Positions 18,304 through 30,919 of a DNA stretch of 64,000 nucleotides are shown here, piece by piece; position 1 is the first letter of the stretch; each line of letters begins with the position of its first letter. The stretch is from Eutypella sp. D-1. Lineage: Eukaryota > Ascomycota > Sordariomycetes > Xylariales > Diatrypaceae. The notes under the pieces were generated by a model. The model did not search any database, had not been told where the DNA came from, and was given only the letters and a program-made list of their open reading frames with translations. Made by a program: the position numbers and the translations under genes. The stretch is from the NCBI GenBank assembly GCA_023313575.1, contig JAJTTP010000002.1, positions 2,418,001-2,482,000 on the forward strand, read 5' to 3'.

Positions 18304-20778
18304 GTCGACTAATCACTTGTGCCTAAAAGGGTGAAGCGATCGAGGTTGTAAAGGTTGAAAAAAAGTTGCGAACTTGATATATGTACCCTATATGCGTTTG
18401 TCAGGTCGAGGAGTTCGGGGAGTTCGGGTCAGGTCCTTCAAGGTTGTAAATGTGAAGGTGAGTGTAAATGTGTAATATGACGTACCACAGACAAGGTGGT
18501 GAACGGGAGGGGTGGCTTAGTAGTAGGTTGATCAATAATAAAAGATAAAAAAAGAAGGTAAGTAATCTCTAGTTATTTAAGAGTACGCTTGATCTAAAAT
18601 TCCCCCCTGTCATGCGAATAATATATCCGATGAAAGTAGGGTTTATCTAGGAGTGTAGAATATGTGAATTGTTCAAGGTTACTGGAAGAGAATTATGTTT
18701 TAAAGGGTTGTTGATGATGATGGCAAGTTGTGATATCGATTTGGTAGGCCCAGAATTATTTTCGCACATGCCGATATGGTATGGTACGAAGTATTATGTA
18801 TGTAGTAGGTAAGTATGGAGTACTAAGAGGCATATACGGGCCATCATTACATTGGATGTACACAGCTAGGCACCTGGATAAGTCGGGTAGGTATGTATGA
18901 CTAAGTAAGTTGCGAGCCACGTCTCCTTCAGAATCATCAAACCCCCACCTGCTCTGTTAGATCTTTATAAGGTTTATCCAGATCGGATATCTACAAGTAC
19001 TTATTAGGGGTTATTACATGTGATAACCGGTTTATCGGCCATTCCTTGCATCTTTCTTCCTTTCATCATCATACCCTATTGCATCAAATGCCTAACTGGT
19101 ATCTAACAGGAACTTACGCCAGGTTAGGCAGGCACAGCCCTAGCTAGGTACCCAAGACAGTTAAGATACTTTATGTACGTTGCCGCTGCCGAAATTCCGA
19201 ACATTCTTCGATTAGATAGAGGTCTGTCTATCACTTGCGGATGTTACTGCCTACAGCTTCGTTAAACCTGAAGCAAGCGAGAATTTGCATGTGGTAATGA
19301 TCACATTATATGGCTCATACATACCTATACAGCAGGGTAGGTAAGTGCAATAGCCAGATATAGCCTACAGGTCATATATGTCCTCCAGAGGTCTTTTCCA
19401 CAGACTAATCTATCACCTGTCAAGCCATCGAGTCAGGCCTCCAGCTATTCTAAGGTTACATTCCATTGTCAATCATTGCCGTCATTTATGGTACAGCACC
19501 TTACACTGCATTCTTTCTTCTTTATTAAATGGACCACTTAAGTTGGCCATAGGTATTTCAGGATTCACCCTAGCTACCTACATGTACTTAGGTAAGCAAG
19601 TGGTTGACAATGACAATGGTCTAGCACCGGTAGGTACACAGCTGGGCACTGAACCATTGTCATTGTCAGCCAGCTACACAAGGGAGGCCCCCCAAACAGA
19701 AAGAAAACGAAAAAAGCCAATAGTTATCTGATCAAATCGACCCACAATATTATAACAGCAAAACAGGGGGGAAAAAGCCCTTACCTCTCTCATCGGTTAA
19801 CAACATCAACAAACTGGAGGCGGTCTATAGTTAGGTACAAGATATGTGTATCTTCTTGGATAGGGGTAACGTTGGGTTAGGTCAATACCCCCCAAAAGCC
19901 TTGGCGGAACAACAGCACAAGCCAAGGTAGAAGAAAACACCTACATACTCTAGTCCATATGTTGGGGTTTTCTTTTTTTCAGTCATATTTCCTGGATCAG
20001 AATGAGCAAGTATATCATGTCCCATTGTCATTATGGTCTCCTAAAAGGAAAAAGGAAATAATGAAGCACTATATAGACGTTGAAGTTATGATACGCAATA
20101 TTGGCAGCATACATACACACACATATATTGTGTCCCCCCGGACAGAACAGCAACCCTTCACAAATGCCGAAAATACCGTCCTTACCTAAGTACATACCCG
20201 CCTAAGGCCATGGAAAGCACCATCATCTCCTTCCTGAAGTCCTCCCTTCGCACGCGCCTCATAATCGATTTTCCCCACACCGCTCCCTCCCTCCCAGGTG
20301 GAAGCAGAGCAGAGCGCCGAGACCTCAGGGACCCCTTGGGGCCCTAGCTTTGCCTACATATACACCAATACTTTTTGCCTAGTGAGTTCCGCCCTGGCGG
20401 GCCGCCCTAACAGCCCTGACAGGTCTTGTTTTGTTTAGAACCTTGGAAGTAAAAGGGGAAGTGTACCTAGGTAAGACCTAAGTGGACAAGGGTGAAGGGT
20501 CTGTACCTTGCCTTTGATATACATATCGTTTTCGCAACAGCGAGAACTGAAGACGTAGAAAAACTGGTCACGCACATTCACGGAGTTTCGGAGTATCATA
20601 TAGTATTTTTGGAATTTTTTTCTTTCATCTTTTTGCTATTATTCACTTGGAAATTTGGTCGGGATAGTAAAATGCTCGAAACCCCATACTAAGAAGTATC
20701 TCTGGCCCCGTTTGCAATTCATCCACTACCGATCTAAAAAGGGGTAAGTGCATTAAGCAAGCGCCCTCGCGCAACCTC
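18304..20778. other. Intergenic region, no gene seen
   Basis: This AT-richer DNA lies between the J-domain start and the stop of the epimerase/reductase gene. It has many scattered TAGGTA/TACCTA words (18800-18910, 19130-19160, 19320-19345) and TACATA repeats. Small frames at 19378-19731 and 20210-20350 lack coding bias or family resemblance. The J-domain promoter should lie next to 18304. Confidence 0.45.
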
Positions 20779-21731
20779 CTATTGGACACCCGCGGCCCTC
20801 ATCCGCTCGAAGCACTGTCTGTAGGCGACGTGGATCTCCGGCACGGTGTACCCGTACTGCGCGAGCTTGGCCTCGAGCTTGGTCGTGTCCAGCATACAGT
20901 TGCTGCGCCCGGCCTTGATCACCTTGGCCTGCTCCTCAACGGTGAAGTTCTGCCAGGTGAAGCCCGGACGGACGATCTCGGCAAAGAGTCCGAGCACCTC
21001 GTTGTGGCTGATGGCGCCCGGGTTCGTGAAGTTGTACACGCCCGTCTCGCCGCCCTCCGCCATCAGCACCGACGCCGGCAGCAGGTCATGCAGGATCGTG
21101 TTGCTGTTGGGGATGTCAACGACCCGGTCGTACTTGGAGATCTTGGTCACAAAGTTGCGCGGGTGCAGGTCGTCCGAGACTGGCATGCGCAGGCGGAGGA
21201 TTAAACAGTTATTGTAATACTTCATGACCTGCGAACGCGTGGTTGATTAATACGGGAAATTTTTATCAAGGGCATTATTTTAGTTCATTCCGGTGGTCTA
21301 CTCACTTCCTCGACGTGACCTTTGGTCTCGGAGTAGAAGCTGCCATTGAAATTGGCGGGGTCAGTCTCCTTGAATCCCGGTCCGCCGATCGGGTGGGCAT
21401 CATCATAGTGGTAGATGCACCCAGTAGCAAAGACGGTGCAGTGGATGTTGGACAAGAAGCAACAATCCGTCAAGTTCAGAGTTCCGATGACGTTGGAACG
21501 GATGGTATCCTCCTTGTTGTCCTCACACCAGTCGACGTTGGGCCGTCCAGTGCAGCCGGCGCAGTTCAGGACATGGGTCGGGCGAACCCTGTCCAGTTCG
21601 GCCTTGACGGCCTCCCGATCTTGCATACGGACCGTGGTCATGTAGACCTCTTTGCCCTGGCTCTTCAAGATCTGCTCCAGGTGGCCGGCTACCCAGCCCT
21701 TGCCGCCCCAGATAAGGAATCGAGAAGGCAT
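20779..21731 (-). CDS. UDP/dTDP-4-keto-6-deoxyglucose 3,5-epimerase/4-reductase (rhamnose-nucleotide synthesis)
   Basis: Two exons (21731-21306, 21228-20779) give 291 residues. The N terminus MPSRFLIWGGKGWVAGHL contains the NAD(P)-binding GxxGxxG motif of extended short-chain dehydrogenases. The catalytic YxxxK is YSETK (Tyr133/Lys137). The stretches CTGRPNVDWCEDNK, TGCIYHYDDAHPIGG, GPGFKETDPANF and GVYNFTNPGAISHNEVLGLF are hallmarks of the NRS/ER and UER enzymes of plants and fungi. These convert UDP- or dTDP-4-keto-6-deoxyglucose to the L-rhamnose nucleotide in the cytosol. In fungi the upstream 4,6-dehydratase is a separate gene, not present here. Rhamnose would serve cell-wall glycans or glycosylated metabolites. 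Length and motifs look complete and functional. Confidence 0.85.
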
Positions 21732-24700
21732 GGCTGATTGGTCTGGATAGAGTTGCAGGGATTTCAGGCAACTGGACTAATTATCGAGACACGGAGATTT
21801 TCGGCGGCGATCACTGCTTATAGATGATGAGGCTGCGATATGGGCAACCAATTACTGTGACACGAAGGACGAATAGGGGACGAATAGGAGTAGAGTAACG
21901 TAACACCAGAGCGGCAATTGGTATAACTCGAGGGTCGAAGACTTTTATAGCGAGCCTGAAAACGTCCGGAAGATCTCGAGTATCTGCTCGGAAGAAAACC
22001 CCAATGGAATAGGAAAGCAGAAGGTATAATTTAAAAACAAGGTTCTCGATGATTTTCAAGGTGTTGGTTCAGGTTATTCGAGTTATTCGAGTTTTTAAAC
22101 ACGTACGTCTAGACGGGCTGCGGCTTCCTAAGGATGCGAAATATCGGTGTTTCTACTACCCCTTGGATCCCGACCTGACCCAACAACGCCATCATCGGTG
22201 GAAGGTCCAGAGGGGCACATGAGGTCGATGGCTCGCACGGGCAGGCGCTACTGATAAGACATGTTGGCGAGACACGGGTTCTATTGTGTCACTCACTGAG
22301 GTAGGGACAACTCTGATTGTTGTTTGCTTCCCCTGATAGCCTGGCTACCTTACCTATTTCTACATAATAGCCTTAAGAAACTCTACCCAGGTATAGTATG
22401 TATGTGGGCAAAGCTACCAGCTTTGTGAAGATACGTACCTGACACAGACCTCTAGACACTCCAAGTTCAAGTGCGATTGCGGCCATGCTTGCTTGTTGGG
22501 GCAATCCGACAGGCTGGGAACCCCGTGGCGGTGTCAAAGTCGAAAACCTACCTACCTGCCCTATGGCAAAAAGTAAACTCTGGCTCGTTGCATAGTTAAC
22601 GGGCGACCTCGAAAACTCCATCCCTATCACAACTGGGATACGTAAGTTTGCAAAGGCGGAATGAATTGGAAAGGCCGGTAGGGATGCCGGGGATACGTAA
22701 GACGAGCTTGCCACCCCGCAATGGTACGACAATATCTTCCAACCTAGGAGTGCAAAGAAATATAGGAGGCTAGGTATAGAGGAAAGAAGTAGGAGTAGGA
22801 GTAGGTGGCATCTCGGACCTACTGGGGTCAATATATGGGCAACAAGGGACAGGGCGAGATATCAAAAGGAACCTCAGGGGCGAGTAGCCTTTAAATATTA
22901 CAAACACATACATAGTATATACCGAGAGGGGGCCATAGGTAGTCACTCATCAGGATCGCTGCAGCGTGTGTAACTTTGGATACCTAGTATCGGAAGATAA
23001 TGGCGGAGGCTGAGCAACTGAGGTTGTACTCAATATCCACGTATACCTAATATTTATGCAACTTCTCAATGTAAGCATTGATGCTATGTACCTACATATA
23101 TGTATGTAGCTGAAAATACATCTATATCTGTTACTGGTAGGTCGTCATTGTACGGAGTAGTAGGTATTCAAATACCTAGGTACCTAGGTTAACTACCGAT
23201 CGTTTATGAACACTCACGTGCCTACGCGTCCTCGCGTCCATTTCGAGGCGTGAGATCACTTTCAAGGATCGGGATTGTTCTATACGAATACGAATCACCG
23301 AGGTGTCTAGGTAGGCATGTAGTAGTATCGGTACTACGTAGACTGTAGTGCTCCGTAGTTCCCCCGTCGATGCTATAAGATCCCTGAATAATGGCTGCCC
23401 AATCGATCAAGTCTCTTCACCTGAGCATGTACAATAACAAATCTTGGAAGCTCAAGATGTTGTCGCATTGCATAACCGCACCTACATCTACCTGGGAAAC
23501 TTGACATCTGAATACCACCTGAGCACATTTACCCCGCGCTTTCTGTATCCGAATACGCGGTACTTAGGTATTCAGAGCTGGGGATAACCTAGGAAGTTGT
23601 ATATCCATCCATCCATCCATCCATCCATCCATCCCTTCCATATACACTTCCTAGACTTCCAAGGTTCCAATATCTTGAAGTAAGTACCTGGTGTAGGGGT
23701 ATTGGAGTCGTATGTCTTTACCCCGCAGAACCGAAACGGATGCATTTTAATGTCCCTCTAAACTACCTTGTATAGATACCTCTTTTATTGTGTATAAGTA
23801 AGGCTGGAAATACCATGCTAGTGTAGAAACGAAACAAGACATCCATGGGGATTCAATCAACCACGTATTAAGCGCTGTTCGAGGGAAATTGGTAGCGATT
23901 CTGTCTAAGGAGTATATATACTGATATTTACCGATCTACCTGTAAGATCTTTAGCGGAGACAGCACTTGAGGCTGCATGGCTGCATGGCCCGATGTTCCA
24001 GCCCCGTTTACAGGTACCTACCCTGCTATTACACTATGGGATGGACACCTGGACACCTGGGCAGCTTCCAGGTTTGCATAAAAACCAGCCTAATGCCTGA
24101 ATAGCTAGCGCAAAAGTTTAGACTGTACTACATTAGAATACCGGTAGCTTATATGTCAGTATGTAAGTATATGTACCAAGTGGCATGTATGAAATCCTAT
24201 TGAAATTAACCTGCGAGATAAAATCGGGTCATTGGGGCTATGGTGATCTTTTTTCCCCTAACGTTTCTTTTTTTCTCCCACTCCCCCCTTTCCCCAGTTC
24301 CTTGAAAATTCGTTCGTTCCATCTTCATTACCAAGGGGGAGGGCTGCCGGTCTTTGGAGGCTTGGTCGAAAACATAAAAACTCTGTGTTGACTTCACAAA
24401 TTCTACATAATAGTTAGTTAATTCCCAGACTGTCAGATGCCCATCTTATCCCGTCCCATCTCCATTCTCCCATCCTTAACTTTATCCTCACTTCCCCCAG
24501 CTATCATCGGTTAATACATTTAATACGGAGGCTATTATTCGAACAACCTACAACCTTGAATAAGGAGGCAGAGAGAAAAGGGGCAACCCGGCACTTTTAT
24601 GCTCTTTTTTATCCACCTTATAATCCTTCATAATAATATCCATATAAAGTACTTTTTACATACTTGTCTAGGTATATTCACACCTTCCACTTATTACATC

Positions 24701-25341
24701 CATTAGTACTCCCAGGGATGTCTACGGGTACCACTACTTGATGCCGTTGTCCTCTCTTCTTCCGTCATAGATTTTTAACGGAAATATCCAGGCACACAGG
24801 GTTACATTGATCAATTTTCGTGTATTCACCAAAAAATTCACGAATTCGCCTAGACGCTCAGACCAGCCAACATCTACTTGTATATATCTAGTAGATATCT
24901 AGTAAAGGTCTACCTAGGTAGGACCCTATATACCTAAGTGGTTTAGGTGTCGTCAGTCCCAGTCACGTCCCAGTCAGTTACACTCCGTTGCCGTGTTCCA
25001 CCCGAGTAACAACAACGGCTTTCTGCACGTCCGTCTTCATCCTTCGAAATAACGGCCCTCCTGCCCGACCTGACCTACACACAACTTCCGTTCTTTCTTT
25101 CCCAACTACTACCTATTTGTATTAGTAGTTCCCCAGATACCTAATCTCGTACCAAAGTACGCGTACATATATATCTACTATTCAGTATTCTGCTGTTGTC
25201 TCTTCGACAGATCTGCCCGGCTCAGATCCGTCATTACCTTTTCTTTTCCATTGTCACTAAATTGTACTTAATTCTTCAGCCTTTTACCTTTTCTTCAGCC
25301 TCCTCTGCCTCCTAGCCGAATTTACCTGCTAGATCGTCATC
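21732..25341. other. Long divergent intergenic region, no gene seen
   Basis: About 3.6 kb lies between two divergent genes. It is AT-rich, full of stop codons, and sprinkled with TACCTAGGTA-type palindromes (for example 23174-23190 and 24912-24922), an ATCC microsatellite and TATATA stretches. CT-rich segments at 25075-25320 probably form the erg9 leader. I found no splice-consistent coding region, tRNA or transposon end. Confidence 0.5.
23603..23634. repeat. (ATCC)8 microsatellite
   Basis: Eight perfect ATCC units in intergenic DNA. Confidence 0.9.
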
Positions 25342-27017
25342 ATGGTTTCTCTCAAGGACGCCCTCTACTACTCCGTCCACCCCAATCAGCTGCGTTCCAT
25401 AGTCCAATGGTAAGGCCTGACCCAAAAAGAAAAGGAAGAAAAAAAATGAAGAAAATCCCCATATCCTACGGCACGCACGTTTTGGGACTCTACCTTGCCT
25501 ATAAAGATATCTAATATACCAATTTTGCAGGAAAGTATGGCACGACCCAGTTCACACCCGCGACCCCTCCAAGGAGCCTGCTACCCTACGATCATGCTTC
25601 AATTTCTTGAACCTGACGAGCCGGAGTTTCTCCGCCGTCATCCAAGAGTTGAATCCTGAGATGCTCGTTCCCATTGCTCTTTTCTACCTGGTCTTGAGAG
25701 GCCTCGACACTATTGAGGACGACATGACCATCCCCGTAGAGAAGAAGGAACCTTTGCTACGTGAATTTTACAAGTACATGAAGATCGATGGCTGGACTTT
25801 CACGGAGAACGGTCCTGACGAGAAGGACCGGGAACTTCTCGTACACTTTGACGACGTCGTCGTCGAGCTCAAAAAGATCAAGCAGAACTATTACGATATC
25901 ATCGAGGACATCTGCATCAAGATGGGTAACGGCATGGCCGACTACGTCATAAACGCCGAATTCAACTCCGACGGCGTCAAATCCCTCGAACAATACGAGG
26001 AGTACTGCCACTATGTTGCAGGTCTTGTCGGTGAGGGTCTCACGCGCCTATTCGTCGAGGGCAAATATGCCAATCCCGCGCTGCTCGACCGAATGGAGCT
26101 GACCGAGAGCATGGGCCAATTCCTACAAAAGACGAACATCATCCGTGACGTGCATGAGGATTTCCTTGACAAGCGCCGTTTCTGGCCTAAGGATATTTGG
26201 AGCAAGTATGTCGACAAGTGGGATGACTTGTTCGACCCCAAGTACCGCGAGCAGGCTATCCACTGCAGTTCCGAGATGGTCCTGAATGCCCTGAAGCATG
26301 CCGACGAGTGCCTCTTTTACATGGCTGGTATCCGCGAACAGAGCGTGTTCAACTTCGTCGCTATCCCTCAGACCATGGCTATCGCGACCCTCGAGCTCAT
26401 CTTCCAAAATCCAGATATCTTCGACCGCCATATCAAGATTACCAAGGGCGATGCGTGCTATTTGATGATGCGCTCTACCCAGAACCTGCAGGTCGCTTGC
26501 GATGTATTCAGGGATTACGCGAGGCGGATCGCGAAAAAGAACAACCCCAACGACCCCAACTTCCTAGAGATAAGTGCTGCGTGCGGGAAGGTTTGTAGTC
26601 TACACCCCCGCCAACAGGTAATACGGCGACGCTAACTGAGACATCTAGATCGAGCAATTCATCGAAACTCTCTTCCCAAGCCAGGACGTGAGGAAGATCA
26701 AGGCTGTCCAAGATGCGCAGAAGGAAGCCGAATCCCCCCAACAAGCCCAGCAGAACTCCTCGGACTTCTGGGATGCGCTATTCTTGGTAGGCGCCGTGTT
26801 GTTCGCTCTGGTGCTGGTTTCAGCAACCATGGTAAGTCACTGGCCCGATTAGCTCTACTGAATTTGGTCGGTTACTAACGATGCAAAGATTGGGGCCGCG
26901 TGGCTCATGGGAGCAAGGTGGCATCACATCGACAAGGCCTTGAACCTCACCGAGCCAAGCGCCCTAACGGGAGGCTCACCGCCCAGCACCACGGCGATAG
27001 ATCATTCAGAGTTATAA
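25342..27017 (+). CDS. erg9: Squalene synthase (farnesyl-diphosphate farnesyltransferase)
   Basis: Four exons (25342-25409, 25531-26590, 26649-26831, 26889-27017) encode 479 residues. The enzyme condenses two farnesyl diphosphates to squalene with NADPH, the first committed step of ergosterol synthesis, at the ER. The first Asp-rich motif is DTIED at residues 82-86 (in [13 protein letters not shown]). The second is DVHED at 229-233 ([12 protein letters not shown], then FWPKDIW). Other conserved blocks are [23 protein letters not shown] and [11 protein letters not shown]-terminal hydrophobic segment, [17 protein letters not shown] continuing into IGAAWLMGA, anchors the enzyme in the membrane; an intron splits it. 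All active-site motifs are intact and the length is normal. It lies about 23 kb from the polyketide locus, so it is most likely the housekeeping gene rather than a cluster member. Confidence 0.95.
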
Positions 27018-29465
27018 ACGGTGCGTATAACAGAAACGGCCGCCCTACTTCGCTTGAGGGAGGCGCCACAGGTAGGCGCCTCCCACGAAACGAGATATGT
27101 TGATGAATGGATCAGATTTAATGTATGTGGATGTGCGCGTACCTGTACCTGTAACCTATATGGGGCGTCTCGAGGCCTTTTGGGCCTTCTGTACATTTTC
27201 GAGGATGGAAATCACTTAATCACTCTTAAGGAGTTACGACGCACGACAGGGAAAGGGGAAAGGAGGGTAAGCCAGCCAAGCTTGCCGTGCGAGCCACGCT
27301 TTTGCTGGGCTGGATGGGCTTCTTATCAGTCTCCTTTTTGGGGGTCTCGACGACATGCTACGAAGCTTGCTGCTAATACGAATAATTTTGTGCTTTTTTG
27401 GTTCTTGTTCTTGGCCACCAGTGCTATGCGTCACCCGTGAGGCAGGGCATATGAAGCGGAGGAACGGGAGCGGGAGGCAGGCAGTGAGGAGAAATCAAGA
27501 GATGGGGATGAAGGGAAAGAAGAAGGGGAGCCCCCCTCTTGGCAAAAAGAAAAAGAAAACCCACCAAGCACGGATGTCAAATTACAGCTCAAGTCTGGTA
27601 TACTTATGTATGCCTATCAATGACTGCGGCTGTGCCGAGAAGTGCTGAAATCGAAGACAATCACGAGGAGTACCGGGCCCCCAGTGCGGCTCGTAGGCAC
27701 ACGGCGGTTCTTTTTTCAGGGCATCCCATTTTCTCTTAAGGGGGGCTGTCTGCCGCCGTGGATCGCGAACATTTTATCATGTAGATGTGGATGTTAGTTG
27801 GATATATATGTGGTGTGCTGTGAGGGGGTTGTGAGGTGTGGTAGCTGGTAGCCATCTTAGGATTAGTACTATCTTGTTGTCTTGGAGGGCAACACGACAG
27901 AGACGTACGTGCGTCATCGTCTTGAAAGGGATTCGGTTGCTAGCTAGTTGCTTTACAGAAAGGGAAGGGGGACGGGGCGCATTTGCCGTAAGCACAGTTA
28001 GTAAGTAAGCCGCTACTGTTGTTGATTACTGATTGTCTTTGATGCCCCCTCTGCTATGCAAAGGAACGGGCCGGCGCGGCGGGCGCGCGGGAGCCGGGAT
28101 TCTCCCTGCGTGTTCCGGAGTTGTGGACGGCTTGTTGGCAATCTGCTTACGCTCTTGGAAGTCTTACTCTTTTCTTGTCTTACATCGTACTGTGATGGAA
28201 CCTCTATGGAGGTGTTTGGCAACCCTCTCTAATCTTCATATTCCATTTTACTTATGACCAAGCCACTACATTCAATACATTCAAGTTTTCGTCTCCTTTT
28301 GTCTTACCCCCTCACCACCAACACCGCCGTAGATGACAGCGCGGGTATACCTTTCCTGCATCAAACGCCCCGGCTGTTCCCGTCCCGCCACGCACGCACA
28401 ACCGTGAATACTTGACCTACCAGTAACCTACAACACGTCATGTAATACAACCCAGACATCAGAGTAGTAGTAGGTAAGACACATCGCCCGCGATCAGCCG
28501 ATAAACCGCTCGCGCAAGATGGTAGAGGCTGCAGGATGCAAAATGCTAGTTTCCTATGGGATATCTGTCAATACCAACCTAAGCACACGAGCAACATTTT
28601 AAGCCCATTCGGAGTTACCTGGGATTGAATCATCCGGTCACTTGTTATGGCCGTGGATGCGATGTTATCAGTATGACGTTGATGGATGGTAAACGCGGCG
28701 CCTCCCTAAAGGACCTTCCGCTCTCCACTTACATTCGTAGGCCCATTTCTTAAGTAGGTATTTAAACCAAACAACTCCTCTCCGGTTATCTACGACGGCC
28801 ATTCTCACCCCCCCTCCAGTGGTTTCGTACGTGGCTAGGTTTTTACATTTTAAAGTCGCTGAATGGATTATTTATGCTTTATATCTTTATATACAGAAAG
28901 AAGCCGAGAGACGTATGGACGGGGCGGCGGGGACGGAGGTGCAGCAGGAGGGCGAACTCTATTTGCTTTTTTTCTTCTCCCCCCACCTCCTCTCTCGGTA
29001 AAAAGGTTAATCGACAACACGCTCCTCCTCTGGCTCTTCTCGCTCGCTTTGCTGGTAATCGGTCCCAGTTTCGAAAACAAAAAAACAAGGGATAGGGACA
29101 GGATGACGCGTATATATATGTAAAATATGCAAACCCGCTTATCCCCCGTCGTCTAAAACACACGCTTTGCCTGCCACGTAACGTTAAACGCCGGCCCCGT
29201 TCTCATGCAGGGGTTTGGTTGCGCACCATCGGACGTGGCCGCTTCCATGCCAGAAATCGGATGAAAAAAACTAGCAACCGCTACTAACTCTCCGCCACGG
29301 GGCAGACACACGACGGGCGCGTGGTTGGCTTGGCGCGGACGCGCTAGATCCAACCACGGATCGTCGCGGAAGTTGGGCGAGTTGTAGTATTGCGCACGAT
29401 TGTCTCTCGGACTCCTTCCCTTAAAAGAAAGGAAGGGAAGATATCGGCGAAAGGAGGGATCGGAC
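27018..29465. other. Convergent intergenic region, no gene seen
   Basis: This lies between the stops of erg9 and the subtilisin gene. Purine-rich tracts (27450-27560) and other low-complexity DNA predominate. Short frames on either strand have no consistent coding bias. The two 3' UTRs take up the ends. Confidence 0.45.
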
Positions 29466-30919
29466 TTATGCCGTGACACCGTTGTTAGCGATGACCTTGG
29501 TGGTGCCCCGAGGAGCGCCCTTGACGCTGGCGCCCGAGGCAGAGCCGAGTTCCTTCAACCGGTCCGAGACCGCGGTCACATCGCTAATGCCCTCGAGGGC
29601 CATGATGTAGGCGGCAAGGCCGGCGACGTGGGGAGAGGCTGGACGGGCTGTTAGCTACACATACGCTGAAGAAAAAAGGGGAGTAGATGTTTTCATTTGT
29701 TTGGACTCACCCATGGAAGTACCGCTCAGCACCTCGCTGGCGGTGTTGCTGGTGATACCGACACTCTCGACGTCGACGCCGGGGGCGAAGATGTCGACAT
29801 CGGCGCCGAAGTTGCTGAAGTCGGCCATCTGGTCGTTGGTCTGGTCGATGGCGCCGACGGTGATGGCGTTGGGGGCCGACGCGGGGCTCACGTTGGCGGC
29901 GTCCTGGGCCTCGTTACCGGCGGCGACGACAGGCACGACACCCGCGCGCGCGATGGCCTCCACGGCCGAGTTGACTGCACGCGAGGCGGGTCCACCAAGA
30001 GACATGTTCATCACAGCCTTGCCGGCCTTGTTCGACTGCTCCGCGTCATCCGCTACGAACTGCAGACCCTGGAGCACACCAGCGTTACTGCCGCCTCCGT
30101 CGGCACCGAGCACCTTGACGCCAATCAGGTCCGCTTTCTTGGCGACGCCGAAGGTGGCACCACCGATGGTACCGGCGACGTGAGAGCCGTGGCCGTTCTC
30201 GTCGGTATCCTAGCGGCACATTCGTTAGCCCGTCTATCTCCTTCTATCTTGCCTTCTGTCCGCGCTAACCCCCACTTTGCAAAAAGATCGCAACTTACCA
30301 CGTTGTCAATCGAGTTGAAACCCAAGGTGGCACGGCCCTGGAACTCCTCGTGGGTGGTCATGATGCCGGTATCGACGATGTAAGCGGTGATGCCCTCGCC
30401 CGCGGTGTCGTCGAAGATGTAGCCCTGCTCGCCGGCCTGGGCGTGGCTGATGCGGGCGAGGCCGTTCGGGGCGTTGTTCTGCATCTGCAGGTCGAGGGCC
30501 TTGACGTACATGTTGGCCTCTACGTAGGAGACCATGGAGTCGGCGTTGAGGGTGTTCATCATGAGGTCGTCGGCCTCGAGGGCCATGGCGCGCCAGCCGC
30601 TCATCTTGAAGGTCGAGACGCTAGTGGACAGGGCCTGGCCGTTGATGCCGCGCTTGCCCAGGTTGCGCTTGGCGATGGTCGACGAAATGGTCTGCTGGTG
30701 GACGTCGATGTCCTCGTCACCGAACGTGTTGTTGTACACGACGATGTACGAGTTGGGCACGATGTGCTTGGAGTCGACGTCGGCGTTAGAGATGGCGACG
30801 CCGAGACCCTGCGGGGTCTCCTTGGTGGACTCCGGCCGCCAGGGAGCCGGGGCGGCCTGCGCCGCGAAGGGAGCGAGCGCAGCTAAGCTGGCGAGAAGCG
30901 TCGTGAACTTAGGAGCCAT
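29466..30919 (-). CDS. Secreted subtilisin-like serine protease (S8, proteinase K type)
   Basis: Three exons (30919-30299, 30209-29711, 29638-29466) encode a 430-residue preproprotein. A signal peptide ([20 protein letters not shown], cleavage near residue 22) is followed by an I9 inhibitor propeptide ([10 protein letters not shown] to about 140). The mature enzyme probably starts near Ala141 ([18 protein letters not shown]). The catalytic triad is Asp183 (AYIVDTGI), His214 ([10 protein letters not shown]) and Ser372 (LSGTSM.ASPHVAG). The GTSM|ASPH junction is formed across the second intron, and [10 protein letters not shown] carries the oxyanion-hole Asn. The enzyme should be an extracellular endopeptidase for nutrient acquisition or host or substrate degradation. 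A (TA)8 tract lies about 190 bp upstream of the ATG. All key residues are present and the length is typical. Confidence 0.94.

Noticed and set aside
19378..19731. A 117-codon plus-strand frame
   Set aside because: No coding bias, no domain, and it is embedded in TAGGTA-rich intergenic DNA.
25342..27017. Squalene synthase as a self-resistance or biosynthetic gene of the polyketide locus
   Set aside because: It lies about 23 kb away with several unrelated housekeeping genes between. It has all normal motifs, and the synthase is of the aromatic, not squalestatin, type.
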